Source: Romboutsia_C sp015668195
GTDB taxonomy: Bacteria; Bacillota; Clostridia; Peptostreptococcales; Peptostreptococcaceae
NCBI RefSeq assembly: GCF_015668195.1
Contig: NZ_JADPFC010000003.1
Span: 62,001 to 126,000 of the forward strand
DNA: 64,000 nucleotides
Direction: 5' to 3'
The position numbers and the translations under genes were made by a program. Positions 44,740 through 53,227 of the stretch are shown in pieces; the first letter of the stretch is position 1; each line of letters opens with the position of its first letter. A model generated the notes under the pieces. That model ran no database searches. It saw only the letters and a list, made by a program, of their open reading frames with translations, and was not told the DNA's origin.

Positions 44740-45498
44740 ATGGATAAAATTGCACAAAACAGAGAATTTTTTAAAGCTGATTTTGAAATACTAAAACAGA
44801 TAAAAACCGATAAACAAAAAGGAATACCCGCTCCTTCTTTCCAAAAAGAATATGATTCAAATTCTAATTTAATAGAATTACCTCCTGTAAGCAAAGACAT
44901 TTTAGTTAAACCTAACGTACTAGATTGTATAAATGACAGAAGAAGTATAAGAAAGTATAGTAATGAAAAAATAAATTTAGCTGAACTTTCGTATTTACTT
45001 TGGGCTACTCAAGGAATCCAAACTGTAAAAGATAAATTTAGCGCCTTAAGAACTGTACCTTCTGCTGGTTGTACTCATCCCTTTGAAACATATTTAATAA
45101 TAAATAATGTTGATAATTTAAAAAGTGGAGTTTATAGATATTTACCTTTAGAGCATAAACTTTTATTTATAAAAACTTTAAACAATATAGATGATGAAAT
45201 AGATAAAGCAACTCCAAATCAACCTTTTGTTCAAGGTTTTGTATCTAAAAGTGCCGTTGTGTTTGCTTGGAGTTGTATTCCATATAGAAGTGAACACAAA
45301 TTTAGTGTAACTGCTCATAAGAAAATACTTATAGATATTGGACATGTTTGCCAAAATCTTTACATAGCATCAGAATCTCTTAATTACGGGACTTGTGCTA
45401 TTGGAATCTATGATCAGGATATAATTGATAATATGCTAGATTTAGATGGAGAAAATGAGTTTGTAATTTATATGGCTTGTTTAGGTAAAAAACTTTAA
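44740..45498 (+). CDS. SagB/ThcOx-type nitroreductase-family oxidoreductase
   Basis: 252-residue FMN-dependent protein of the nitroreductase superfamily, SagB branch. RRSIRKYSNEKI is the FMN-phosphate-binding start, LSYLLWATQGIQ and RTVPSAGCTHPFETYL are SagB-typical, and IDIGHVCQNLYIASESLNYGTCAIG lies near the C-terminus. SagB dehydrogenases oxidise azolines in thiazole/oxazole-modified peptides, but the required cyclodehydratase (SagC/D) and a precursor peptide are not seen nearby. So this is a stand-alone member of unknown substrate. AAGGAG precedes the ATG. Monocistronic, with its own terminator. Confidence 0.85.
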   Translation: MDKIAQNREFFKADFEILKQIKTDKQKGIPAPSFQKEYDSNSNLIELPPVSKDILVKPNVLDCINDRRSIRKYSNEKINLAELSYLLWATQGIQTVKDKFSALRTVPSAGCTHPFETYLIINNVDNLKSGVYRYLPLEHKLLFIKTLNNIDDEIDKATPNQPFVQGFVSKSAVVFAWSCIPYRSEHKFSVTAHKKILIDIGHVCQNLYIASESLNYGTCAIGIYDQDIIDNMLDLDGENEFVIYMACLGKKL

Positions 45499-45546
45499 TA
45501 AAATAGTTTAATTATAAATATAATAATATTACTTTAATAAATAAAA

Positions 45547-45576
45547 AAAAGTATTGATGTTTCCATCAATACTTTT
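45547..45576. terminator. Bidirectional terminator between the SagB-like gene and the VWA gene
   Basis: AAAAGTATTGATG / CATCAATACTTTT stem, 4-base loop, with A-run before and T-run after. It serves both convergent genes. Confidence 0.85.
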
Positions 45577-45598
45577 TTAATCATACCCACTATAATAT

Positions 45599-47008
45599 TT
45601 ATAAAATTGGAGCTTGGTTATTCATTGAATATCCATCATTTCTAACATCACTCATGTCTAATGTATCATCTTTTATTTTAACCTTGCTAAGTTTTTTAAC
45701 TGCTCCATAAGGCTCTCTTAATGAAAGTTTGTCTCCTCTGCCAGAAATAACCCATAAAATCTTATACCCTCTAGGTATTACTTGTAGCTTGTCTTCTCCT
45801 TTACCATCAGTAAAATATACCAATAAATTAATTTTTTTATTATTAGCATATTCAAAAACTGGGCTAAACTTAGTTGAGCCTCTCCTTTTAAGTCTTTCTT
45901 TTATATCTTTTACAGATTTGACTTTATACACACGTCTAATTTCATTGTCACATTCTATAATTGTAATTTCATGATTATAATTTTTTACTATATTAAGTAC
46001 TTCCTTAATAGCCTGTTTAAATTCTTCATCACTAATACTTCCACTTATATCAAGTGCAACAGCTATCTCTGCTTTATGAGATCTCAACTGGCCCCTCAAA
46101 TCTAATCTATTTGGCTGTCTTCTATTTCTTCTTGTTATAGTCTTCTTTTTATTGCTTTCGACTGTTCCCATCAATCTATTAAGATATAAGTTCCAAGGCA
46201 ATTCACCTTTACTATTTTTAAATGATGATATCATCCCATCTAAGTATTCTGGAATTTTACCTTTTTGAGAATTATTAATAGCTTTTTGGGTAAATTCTTT
46301 AAGAGTTTCTTCATCTAGATTGTTAGAATCTTCCCAAATATCATGAGTTTTTTCTGGATTGTATTCAGTTTCTATATCATTAGACTGACGAGTATCATCT
46401 TCTTCGCCATCTTTATCTACTTCTTGTAAATCTAATTCAGTTTGAATTTTTTCTACATAGTATTCAAAAGGCTCATAAGGTTCAAGTTTTAAATTATATT
46501 TTACATTTACGTTTTCTAAAGTAACAGCATATGGTGGTAAATTATTTAAATATTTATTAACCACTATATCCATAGCCATATTAATAGCTAATGTGCTATA
46601 TTTTCCTTTTAATTCTTTTGCTCTTACTAAATGCATAGATATTACATGAAGAATTTCATGTTTAATTGTACTTTCCATTTGCCTCATATTAAGATTTAAA
46701 AAAATTATTGGATTAAAGTATATAACATACTTAGCTCCTTTAAAATTTATAGCAGTAGGACTACTTATATCAAATCTTATTTCTCTTGATGTTTGAAATA
46801 AAAAATATCCATAGAAATTATCTTTGTCTTCCATAAGGCTTAAATTAACTTTGTCTACTAAACTAAAAAATTCATTTTTGAAATCTTGTGGTATGTCTAT
46901 CTCAAATTTTTCACCCTTGTGATTTGCTTTTAACATAGCATACGTATCTATAATTTGCTCTGCTTTGTAATAAAGCTCTCTTTTTTGTTTATCAAAGTAA
47001 GTTTCCAT
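45599..47008 (-). CDS. Metallopeptidase-like/VWA-domain protein (DUF2201 type)
   Basis: 469 residues in two parts. The N-terminal part (about 1-180) is zincin-like with H117-E118-I-L-H121 in IKHEILHVISMHL. A charged linker (about 195-235) leads to a C-terminal von Willebrand A-like domain. Its MIDAS motif is D320-I-S322-G-S324 in VALDISGSISDE, and FTDGKGED is a later metal-site aspartate. VWA proteins of this kind work with MoxR-type AAA+ ATPases, which remodel or load metal into partner complexes. It is last of three tightly packed genes, 3 bases after the ATPase. Cytosolic. Whether the HExxH is catalytic is unknown. Confidence 0.85.
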   Translation of the reverse strand: METYFDKQKRELYYKAEQIIDTYAMLKANHKGEKFEIDIPQDFKNEFFSLVDKVNLSLMEDKDNFYGYFLFQTSREIRFDISSPTAINFKGAKYVIYFNPIIFLNLNMRQMESTIKHEILHVISMHLVRAKELKGKYSTLAINMAMDIVVNKYLNNLPPYAVTLENVNVKYNLKLEPYEPFEYYVEKIQTELDLQEVDKDGEEDDTRQSNDIETEYNPEKTHDIWEDSNNLDEETLKEFTQKAINNSQKGKIPEYLDGMISSFKNSKGELPWNLYLNRLMGTVESNKKKTITRRNRRQPNRLDLRGQLRSHKAEIAVALDISGSISDEEFKQAIKEVLNIVKNYNHEITIIECDNEIRRVYKVKSVKDIKERLKRRGSTKFSPVFEYANNKKINLLVYFTDGKGEDKLQVIPRGYKILWVISGRGDKLSLREPYGAVKKLSKVKIKDDTLDMSDVRNDGYSMNNQAPIL

Positions 47009-47011
47009 AGG

Positions 47012-48142
47012 CTATCCCCTTATTAGTTTATAAGATTCAAAGTAAGCCTCTACGAATTCTTCATTTTCTATCGCTTTTTCATATACTCTTTTATAGCTAT
47101 TTTTGATTTCTTTCATAATTCCTACCATTAAATCTATAGGATATGCTTTTAAAAACTGTACAAATCTATTAATATAATAACTTGATTCATAATCTCCATT
47201 TTTTATATTAGATTCTAAATCTCTTAAAATATTCATTGCTGATAAATAAAGTCTTGTATGACTTTCTTTTTTTACTTTTTCTATAATAGATTTACTTAAA
47301 GTTTCTCCACAAAAAACCTCTTCATAAGATATAAGTGGACTATAATCTGATTCAATAAAGCTTATAAATTCCTCCGCAATAACATTTCCTACATTTCCTT
47401 TTATTACATTTAAAAATACAGCCTTTGGTATTGAATCTTTTTGTTCCTTATATACCTTGTAACTTTTAGAAACTCTTTCATAACTTCTTGGAGTTGCTGA
47501 TACATCTCCTTCATTTATTTTGTGTAAATACTCTGGGAATGTCGATATAAACTCTATGACTTTTTGCTCAATACCTTCATCTATTGCCCATCTTAACCAT
47601 TGTGCATGGTCTGGTTCCATGTTTAACCATACAAATCTATTTTCTTGAGCTGCATCCATATCTACAACTTGGTAATCAAAGTCTGAACCATACTTACTTG
47701 ATGGATTCATTGCTGCTAAAATTTTTACATCATCATGTAACTTATATCCATTTATTTCTCTATTTAATATTAAGTTCATAAGTTCTTGTTGTACCGTATG
47801 CTCACAACGATTTATTTCATCTATAAATAAAAGAACTGTATTTCCTTTAGATATTTCTTCGTCAATTTCTCTTAACTTGTTATGAACTGCATATACTGTT
47901 GTTTTCTTTTCTATTTCATCTCCATTGGAGTTAACTCCTAAATAAGATGCTATAGTTGGAAGACCACCTATTTCACCTTCTTTAAGAAGATTTCCATCAA
48001 TAACAACTAAACTCCAATTATTTTCTTTAGCAAGCCTTTTTGCTAAAGCTGTTTTTCCGATTCCACTCTCTCCAACTACTAGAGGTACTTCCCCAGTAGC
48101 TAAAACTAAGTCAACGCTCTTTAATGTATCTATAAAATTCAT
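47012..48142 (-). CDS. MoxR-type AAA+ ATPase
   Basis: 376-residue AAA+ ATPase. Walker A is GESGIGKT (24-31), Walker B is VLLFIDEINRCE, sensor 1 is in ILAAMNPSSKYGSDFD, and the arginine finger region follows QENRFVWLNM. The C-terminal about 110 residues are a helical lid and extension. The closest well-known architecture is RavA/MoxR, which forms hexamers and acts with a VWA protein. AGGAG precedes the ATG. It sits between the 22-residue-repeat protein (12 bases) and the HExxH/VWA protein (3 bases), so the three products are very likely one complex. Confidence 0.88.
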   Translation of the reverse strand: MNFIDTLKSVDLVLATGEVPLVVGESGIGKTALAKRLAKENNWSLVVIDGNLLKEGEIGGLPTIASYLGVNSNGDEIEKKTTVYAVHNKLREIDEEISKGNTVLLFIDEINRCEHTVQQELMNLILNREINGYKLHDDVKILAAMNPSSKYGSDFDYQVVDMDAAQENRFVWLNMEPDHAQWLRWAIDEGIEQKVIEFISTFPEYLHKINEGDVSATPRSYERVSKSYKVYKEQKDSIPKAVFLNVIKGNVGNVIAEEFISFIESDYSPLISYEEVFCGETLSKSIIEKVKKESHTRLYLSAMNILRDLESNIKNGDYESSYYINRFVQFLKAYPIDLMVGIMKEIKNSYKRVYEKAIENEEFVEAYFESYKLIRG

Positions 48143-48154
48143 TTTTTATTTCTC

Positions 48155-48958
48155 CTATATCATCTTAAGTTTTTCATCTACAGCTATTTTTTTAGCTTTT
48201 TTACTTCCGTATTTATAAATGAACATTATCTTGTCCATTGATATATTATCATTATTTTTATCTATAGTTTTACAATTTAAAAAATCTCTAACGTATTTTT
48301 CTTCAACATCTTCCTTTGATAGCATTTCTTTTAATACTTCTTCTAATTCATCTTTAGCTATCTCATTTTGAATATATTTAATTACTAAAATATTTACCTT
48401 TAAAAATTCTAACATTTTATTTTTATCTAAGTTTTTTATAAATCTAATAGCTGCTTCATTACTTTTAATAGCTAAAATCTGTGCATTATAGCTAGGTGAA
48501 TCTATATATCTTAATGCATCATAACTTATTTTCACAGCCTCTTCTTGCACACTTTCATAAGGATTTTTTATATATTTTAGTGAATCGTAATCTTTTTTTA
48601 CTGCTAATAATTGTAGCTCCTCACTTGGATTTTCAATATATTTGATAGCCCATCCAGCTTTATCTATAGCTAATTTAATTACTTTATCAGTTGGTTTTTT
48701 AATACAATCTAAAATAGTCCAGCCATCACTTACAGCTTTTATCATCATCTCTTCTGTTGGTTTGTCTATATATTTAATTGCTCTAGCATTATTATCTATA
48801 GCTAGTTCTTGCATCTCTATAGTTGGATTTTCTATATATTCTAATACAAGCCCATTTTTCTTTATAGCTAATAACTTCATCTCATCTGTTGGATTGTTTA
48901 TAGTTTTTATAACAAATGGATTGTTATTTATCATCTTTATAAGTTTTGTTTCTTCCAT
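48155..48958 (-). CDS. 22-residue-repeat protein (DUF4116-like), first gene of a MoxR-VWA module
   Basis: 267-residue cytosolic protein built of about seven 22-residue repeats with consensus PTxEMxxLAIKxNxxAIKYIxN (about residues 22-175). It has a helical C-terminal part (about 180-267) rich in Lys and Glu. The repeats look like the helical-hairpin units of DUF4116 or HEAT-type solenoids. AGAAAGG precedes the ATG. It heads an operon with the MoxR ATPase and the HExxH/VWA protein. The natural reading is that the solenoid is the target-binding or adaptor subunit. No function is established; specificity is unknown. Confidence 0.75.
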   Translation of the reverse strand: MEETKLIKMINNNPFVIKTINNPTDEMKLLAIKKNGLVLEYIENPTIEMQELAIDNNARAIKYIDKPTEEMMIKAVSDGWTILDCIKKPTDKVIKLAIDKAGWAIKYIENPSEELQLLAVKKDYDSLKYIKNPYESVQEEAVKISYDALRYIDSPSYNAQILAIKSNEAAIRFIKNLDKNKMLEFLKVNILVIKYIQNEIAKDELEEVLKEMLSKEDVEEKYVRDFLNCKTIDKNNDNISMDKIMFIYKYGSKKAKKIAVDEKLKMI

Positions 48959-49070
48959 AGCATGCCTTTCTCTCTATGTTTATTTTAAATTTTTATTATT
49001 TATAATTATTTCTTATTATAATTAATATACTTTTTTAATGAATTTAAACAGAATAATTATGGCAATATAT

Positions 49071-49111
49071 AAAAACATACCCAAATTGATTGTAACTTTA
49101 GGTATGTTTTT
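49071..49111 (-). terminator. Intrinsic terminator of the XRE-cupin regulator gene
   Basis: AAAAACATACC / GGTATGTTTTT stem with a 19-base loop and U-rich 3' end on the minus strand, 41 bases after the stop codon. Confidence 0.65.
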
Positions 49112-49151
49112 ATATAAGTTCTTTGATTTTTCTAATTTATTTTATTATTTT

Positions 49152-49706
49152 CTAGAATGATGGAGGTGTTACTGCAAATATAACTTCACAATCTTCATCA
49201 GTATTATTTTCCCACTTATGATTTGAATGTGGTGGTATTTTTACGCTATCTCCACAGTTTAACTCAATAACTGTACTCATCAAATGTAAACTTACACAAC
49301 CTTTTATAACATAAGCCACTTCTTCCCCCTTATGACTAAAGAGTTCTTTTGAAGATGACTCACCTTTAGGTATCTTCATAAGCATAAACTCTATAGTTCC
49401 TTGTGAATTTGGAGTCAATAATTCATAAGCAAAGCTATCACCCTCAGCAAACATTATTTTTTTACGACTATCTTTTCTAACTACTAAATTTTCAGTTGGA
49501 TTATCATTTATAAAAAAATTAAATAATGGTATATCTAGAGCCTTAGAAATTTGTTTTAGTGTATTTATAGACGGGTTCGATGTCCCCTTTTCTATTTGAC
49601 TAAGTAAAGAAGGCGTTACACCTGTTAAGTTAGCTAATTCTTTTATGGTCAAATTTTTTCTTTTTCTATATTCAGTAATATTTCTTGATATATCTACTTC
49701 ATTCAT
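49152..49706 (-). CDS. XRE-family regulator with C-terminal cupin domain
   Basis: 184 residues: an N-terminal HTH (about 5-62, LTIKELANLTGVTPSLLSQIE) and a C-terminal RmlC-like cupin (about 95-182) with GDSVKIPPHSNHKWEN. This architecture is common in regulators of amino-acid and polyamine catabolism (PuuR/SinR-like), where the cupin senses a small molecule. It is transcribed away from the D-serine ammonia-lyase gene; a long inverted repeat lies in the shared 240-base spacer, so it probably regulates dsdA. The start ATG at 49706 has a poor Shine-Dalgarno (GAGG nearby). Confidence 0.87.
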   Translation of the reverse strand: MNEVDISRNITEYRKRKNLTIKELANLTGVTPSLLSQIEKGTSNPSINTLKQISKALDIPLFNFFINDNPTENLVVRKDSRKKIMFAEGDSFAYELLTPNSQGTIEFMLMKIPKGESSSKELFSHKGEEVAYVIKGCVSLHLMSTVIELNCGDSVKIPPHSNHKWENNTDEDCEVIFAVTPPSF

Positions 49707-49823
49707 ATATTAATTTACCTCATTCGTATATTTAAAATTATCATTAAATAATTATATCAATATAAATTATTCTTAGCAATTTAATTAAATTATATTTAAT
49801 TTTCATAAAAATAATTAAATATA

Positions 49824-49902
49824 ATTGACGTCATTTATAAAAGATGCTAACATTAATTAAGTATTATTTAATAATATCAAATAAAATTAATTAATACTTA
49901 AT
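49824..49902 (+). promoter_or_regulatory. dsdA promoter and inverted repeat (candidate operator)
   Basis: TTGACG, 17-base spacer, TAACAT (about 49825-49853) on the plus strand is followed by an 11-bp perfect inverted repeat, ATTAAGTATTA (49856-49866) and TAATACTTAAT (49892-49902), 25 bases apart. The position just downstream of the -10 suits repression or looping by the divergent XRE-cupin protein. Confidence 0.55.
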
Positions 49903-49959
49903 CAACATTAACAAATATATGTAAGAATTAAAAATAAAAATATAAGGATGGTTATTATT

Positions 49960-51321
49960 ATGCCTAATACAAAAGTTTTAAACAAAGAAATATCAACTTG
50001 GATTAAAGAATATCCTTCATTAAAAGAAATAATAGACTTAAAAGAATCAATATGGATAAATCCACTTCATACTAATTTTGATAAAGGTATGGAAAATATT
50101 TCTCTTTCTGAAGCTGATGTGCTAGATGCAGAAGCAAGATTAAATAGATTTGCTCCATATATAGCTCAAGTATTCCCTGAAACTCAATCAGAAAATGGAA
50201 TAATAGAATCTCCAATAGCTAAAATAGATAATATGAAAGCTAAGTTAGAAGAAATTTGTGGTGAAAAGCTTGCTGGAAATCTACTATTAAAATGTGACAG
50301 TCACCTTAAAGTATCAGGATCTATAAAAGCTAGAGGTGGAATATATGAAGTATTAAAACATGCTGAAGATTTATCTTTAGCAAACAATATAATATCATTA
50401 GAAGACAACTATGTTAAATTAGATAGTGATGAAGTTAGAAAATTCTTCTCTCAATATTCTGTAGTAGTTGGTTCGACTGGAAACTTAGGCCTAAGTATAG
50501 GTATAATGAGTGCTAAACTTGGTTTCAAAGTTACAGTTCATATGTCTGCAGATGCTAGACAATGGAAAAAAGACTTATTAAGAAGCAGAGGTGTTGAAGT
50601 TATAGAATACGAATCTGATTATAGCAAAGCTGTTGAAGAAGGAAGAAAGCAAGCTGAAGCAGATGCTAATAGCTACTTCGTAGATGACGAAAACTCTAAA
50701 AACTTATTCTTAGGATACTCTGTCGCTGCTAAAAGATTAGATAAACAATTAAAAGATATGAACGTAAAGGTAGATGCTAATCATCCACTATTTGTATACT
50801 TACCATGTGGTGTTGGTGGAGGTCCTGGTGGAGTGGCTTTTGGACTTAAACTTTTATACAAAGATAACGTACACTTCTTCTTTGCTGAGCCAACACATTC
50901 TCCATGTATGATGATAGGATGCATGACTGGTGAGCATGATAAAGTATCTGTTCAAGACTTTGGAATAGACAATATAACTGCTGCTGATGGATTAGCTGTT
51001 GGTAGAGCTTCTGGATTTGTTGGTAAAACATTAGAAAAATTAATGAGTGGATGCTACTCTGTTACTGATGAAAATATGTACAGATTATTAACTAAAATGG
51101 CTGATAGTGAAAATATATTCTTAGAACCTTCAGCACTTGCTGGTATCCCAGGTATAATAAATATACTTACTTCTGAAGAAGGTAAGAAATATTTAAAAGC
51201 TAATAATCTTGAAGATAAGGTAGAAAATATAACTCATATAGCTTGGGCAACTGGAGGAAGTATGGTACCTAAAGATATGATGGATGAATACTATAACAAA
51301 GGTGTTTCACTACTTAAGTAG
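49960..51321 (+). CDS. dsdA: D-serine ammonia-lyase (D-serine dehydratase)
   Basis: 453-residue fold-type II PLP enzyme converting D-serine to pyruvate and ammonia via 2-aminoacrylate. The PLP lysine is in [14 protein letters not shown], the substrate/phosphate loop is in [14 protein letters not shown], and the glycine-rich phosphate cradle is [14 protein letters not shown], all as in DsdA. Length is normal. I chose the ATG at 49960 (MPNTKVLN); the ATG 12 bases upstream lies too close to AAGG to be used. It is monocistronic, with a terminator at 51327-51360. D-serine or a related D-amino acid serves as carbon and nitrogen source or is detoxified. RidA, encoded in the window, would clear the aminoacrylate. 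Confidence 0.92.
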   Translation: MPNTKVLNKEISTWIKEYPSLKEIIDLKESIWINPLHTNFDKGMENISLSEADVLDAEARLNRFAPYIAQVFPETQSENGIIESPIAKIDNMKAKLEEICGEKLAGNLLLKCDSHLKVSGSIKARGGIYEVLKHAEDLSLANNIISLEDNYVKLDSDEVRKFFSQYSVVVGSTGNLGLSIGIMSAKLGFKVTVHMSADARQWKKDLLRSRGVEVIEYESDYSKAVEEGRKQAEADANSYFVDDENSKNLFLGYSVAAKRLDKQLKDMNVKVDANHPLFVYLPCGVGGGPGGVAFGLKLLYKDNVHFFFAEPTHSPCMMIGCMTGEHDKVSVQDFGIDNITAADGLAVGRASGFVGKTLEKLMSGCYSVTDENMYRLLTKMADSENIFLEPSALAGIPGIINILTSEEGKKYLKANNLEDKVENITHIAWATGGSMVPKDMMDEYYNKGVSLLK

Positions 51322-51326
51322 TGAAT

Positions 51327-51360
51327 AAAAGGTATTATCAAGATTTTGATAATACCTTTT
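51327..51360. terminator. Bidirectional terminator between dsdA and the antiporter operon
   Basis: AAAAGGTATTATCAA / TTGATAATACCTTTT, 15-bp perfect stem with a 4-base loop and flanking A/T runs. Confidence 0.85.
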
Positions 51361-51371
51361 TTCTTGTAAAT

Positions 51372-51656
51372 TTAATTTTCTATTTTAATTCCCCTACTTT
51401 TTTCTTTTGGTGCAATTATAGTTGATATGAATATCAATATTATACTTATAATCCAAGGTTTTAATCCAAATTGATTAATTAGCAAATTAACTCCTGAAAT
51501 TGTAACTAAAGCATATCTCAGTGCAATCAAAAATATATTTTTAGACATCTTACCAGATAACATGATTCTAAAGCATAATGTAACCATTCTTAATCCTATA
51601 AAAGCTGCTATTAGCCCAACAATATCTTGGATTAAATAATAATAATGAAATTCCAT
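51372..51656 (-). CDS. Small membrane protein (94 aa) downstream of nhaC
   Basis: Family not recognised. 94 residues with two to three hydrophobic helices (about 8-28, 42-62 and 66-85) and a basic cytosolic tail (PKEKSRGIKIEN). AAGGAG lies 9 bases upstream of the ATG. It follows the NhaC-type antiporter by 20 bases with no terminator and so shares its transcript, suggesting an accessory subunit. It is the last gene of the malY-type/nhaC-type unit. Confidence 0.65.
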   Translation of the reverse strand: MEFHYYYLIQDIVGLIAAFIGLRMVTLCFRIMLSGKMSKNIFLIALRYALVTISGVNLLINQFGLKPWIISIILIFISTIIAPKEKSRGIKIEN

Positions 51657-51676
51657 AGTTAATTACTCCTTACTTT

Positions 51677-53110
51677 TTATATGACATTAATCTCTTCTTC
51701 TTCTAATGCTTTAAGTTCCTCTTCTGTATAAGTATTCATCGTAAATCCAGTAACTCCGTATATAAATGTTATTACTGGAGTTATCCAACTTAAGAAACAA
51801 TATGGTATAAATTCAAATGCACTAACACCTAAAGTTTGACTACAAAAGATTGCATTAGAGTTCCACGGAATTAATGGAGCGCCAAGTGTTGCAGTATCTT
51901 GTATAATTCTAGATAAGTTTTCTGGTTTTAACTTAAAGTCCTTGTATAAAGGTGACATTATAGTACCTACAAATACAGAAGTAAACATCATAGAAGAACT
52001 AAATGCATTTGCTGCATAACTTGCTATAAATGTAGATCCTATTAGCTTAGTTCTAGAGTTTCCTATTTTATTTAATATAGGTTGTAATAGTACATCTAAG
52101 AAACCTGTTTTTTGAAGAATACCGGCTATTACAAATACTATAAATACTAATAGTACAGTTTCAGCCATACTCATTATACCACCACGGTTTAGTAATTGGT
52201 CTGTATAAGTAAGACCTGTATCTATAGAAAAACCATTAAGCATATAATTTAATAAACTATTTATACTTTCTCCTTCTTGAATAAATGCTATAACTGCCCC
52301 TAGCGCACCAGAAGCTAATATAGACACTATAGCTGGCTTTTGTAACAATAATAAAGTAAATAAAAATATTATTGGAATTATAGCAATAAAACCTATATTA
52401 AAATTATCACTTAAAACTTTCATTACTTGGTTTATTTGATTGTAATCTATAGTATTGTTAGCATATTTAAATCCTATAACTGTATATAAAACAATACATA
52501 TTATATAAGCTGGAGCTGTTGATAGCATCATGTGTTTTATATGAGTTATAACATCTGTTTTACAAACTGCAGCTGATAAATTTGTAGAATCTGAAAGTGG
52601 TGATATCTTATCACCGAAGAATGCGCCAGATATTATCGCCCCAGCTGTTAAGCCAGCAGGAACCCCCATACTAGTACCAATACTCATTAAAGCTATACCA
52701 GAAGTTCCTAAAGTTCCCCAAGAAGTTCCTGTAGCTAAAGATGTTAATGAACATACTATTAATGATGTAACTAAGAAATATTTAGGTGTTATTATTGTAA
52801 GCCCACCATAAACTATTGTAGGAATAGTACCAGCTGCTATCCAAGTAGCAATTAATACTCCAACAGAAAGTATAATTAAATTAGATTGAAAAGCTCCCTT
52901 CCCAACTTCAAATCCTAATTCCTCAATCTCACTATTAGTGTATCCTAGCCTCATAGCTGCTGGTACCACTATTAACCAAGATAATAAGAACATTGTTGTT
53001 ATAGATGCATTAAATACAACCATACCAGTAGTTGTTAAAGCTATTATTGCAATCATTACTAGTGCTGCATACCTAAATGTCGGTTTTCTTTTTTCAACAG
53101 TTTTACTCAT
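51677..53110 (-). CDS. NhaC-family Na+/H+ antiporter
   Basis: 477-residue antiporter of the NhaC family with about twelve membrane helices. Family-like segments are GTSWGTLGTSGIALMSIGTS, ISGAFFGDKISPLSDSTNLS (with the polar transport site) and LGAPLIPWNSNAIFCSQTLG. Clostridial members near catabolic genes often exchange organic acids or amino-acid products with Na+/H+ (MleN-like), so transport of the substrate or product of the neighbouring C-S lyase is possible. GGGGG precedes the ATG. It lies 117 bases downstream of the malY-type gene, separated by a large hairpin (53176-53218) and a CG-centred dyad (53135-53149). Confidence 0.9.
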   Translation of the reverse strand: MSKTVEKRKPTFRYAALVMIAIIALTTTGMVVFNASITTMFLLSWLIVVPAAMRLGYTNSEIEELGFEVGKGAFQSNLIILSVGVLIATWIAAGTIPTIVYGGLTIITPKYFLVTSLIVCSLTSLATGTSWGTLGTSGIALMSIGTSMGVPAGLTAGAIISGAFFGDKISPLSDSTNLSAAVCKTDVITHIKHMMLSTAPAYIICIVLYTVIGFKYANNTIDYNQINQVMKVLSDNFNIGFIAIIPIIFLFTLLLLQKPAIVSILASGALGAVIAFIQEGESINSLLNYMLNGFSIDTGLTYTDQLLNRGGIMSMAETVLLVFIVFVIAGILQKTGFLDVLLQPILNKIGNSRTKLIGSTFIASYAANAFSSSMMFTSVFVGTIMSPLYKDFKLKPENLSRIIQDTATLGAPLIPWNSNAIFCSQTLGVSAFEFIPYCFLSWITPVITFIYGVTGFTMNTYTEEELKALEEEEINVI

Positions 53111-53134
53111 TTTATAATTCCCCCATTTGATAAT

Positions 53135-53149
53135 ACGTTACGATAACGT
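53135..53149. promoter_or_regulatory. CG-centred dyad upstream of the nhaC-type gene
   Basis: ACGTTA-CGA-TAACGT, perfect 6-bp arms, 25 bases before the nhaC start. It looks like an operator, but no matching site is found elsewhere in the window. Confidence 0.45.
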
Positions 53150-53175
53150 TTTCTTTGATTGAACTAACTTTTTAT

Positions 53176-53218
53176 TTACTACGAAATAGATTATTCTAAT
53201 TAATCTATTTCGTAGTAA
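53176..53218. other. Perfect 18-bp hairpin between malY-type and nhaC-type genes, without U-tail
   Basis: TTACTACGAAATAGATTA pairs with TAATCTATTTCGTAGTAA around a 7-base loop, 9 bases after the lyase stop codon. The bases that follow on the minus strand are A-rich, so it is not a standard terminator. It may protect mRNA ends or cause partial termination. Confidence 0.7.
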
Positions 53219-53227
53219 GCATCCTTC

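Noticed and set aside
44673..44900. 75-codon minus-strand open frame overlapping the start of the SagB-like gene
   Set aside because: It is antisense to a clear gene and its promoter, with no Shine-Dalgarno or homology.
44740..45498. Thiazole/oxazole-modified peptide cluster
   Set aside because: Only the SagB-like gene is present; no YcaO cyclodehydratase, transporter or precursor peptide is seen nearby.
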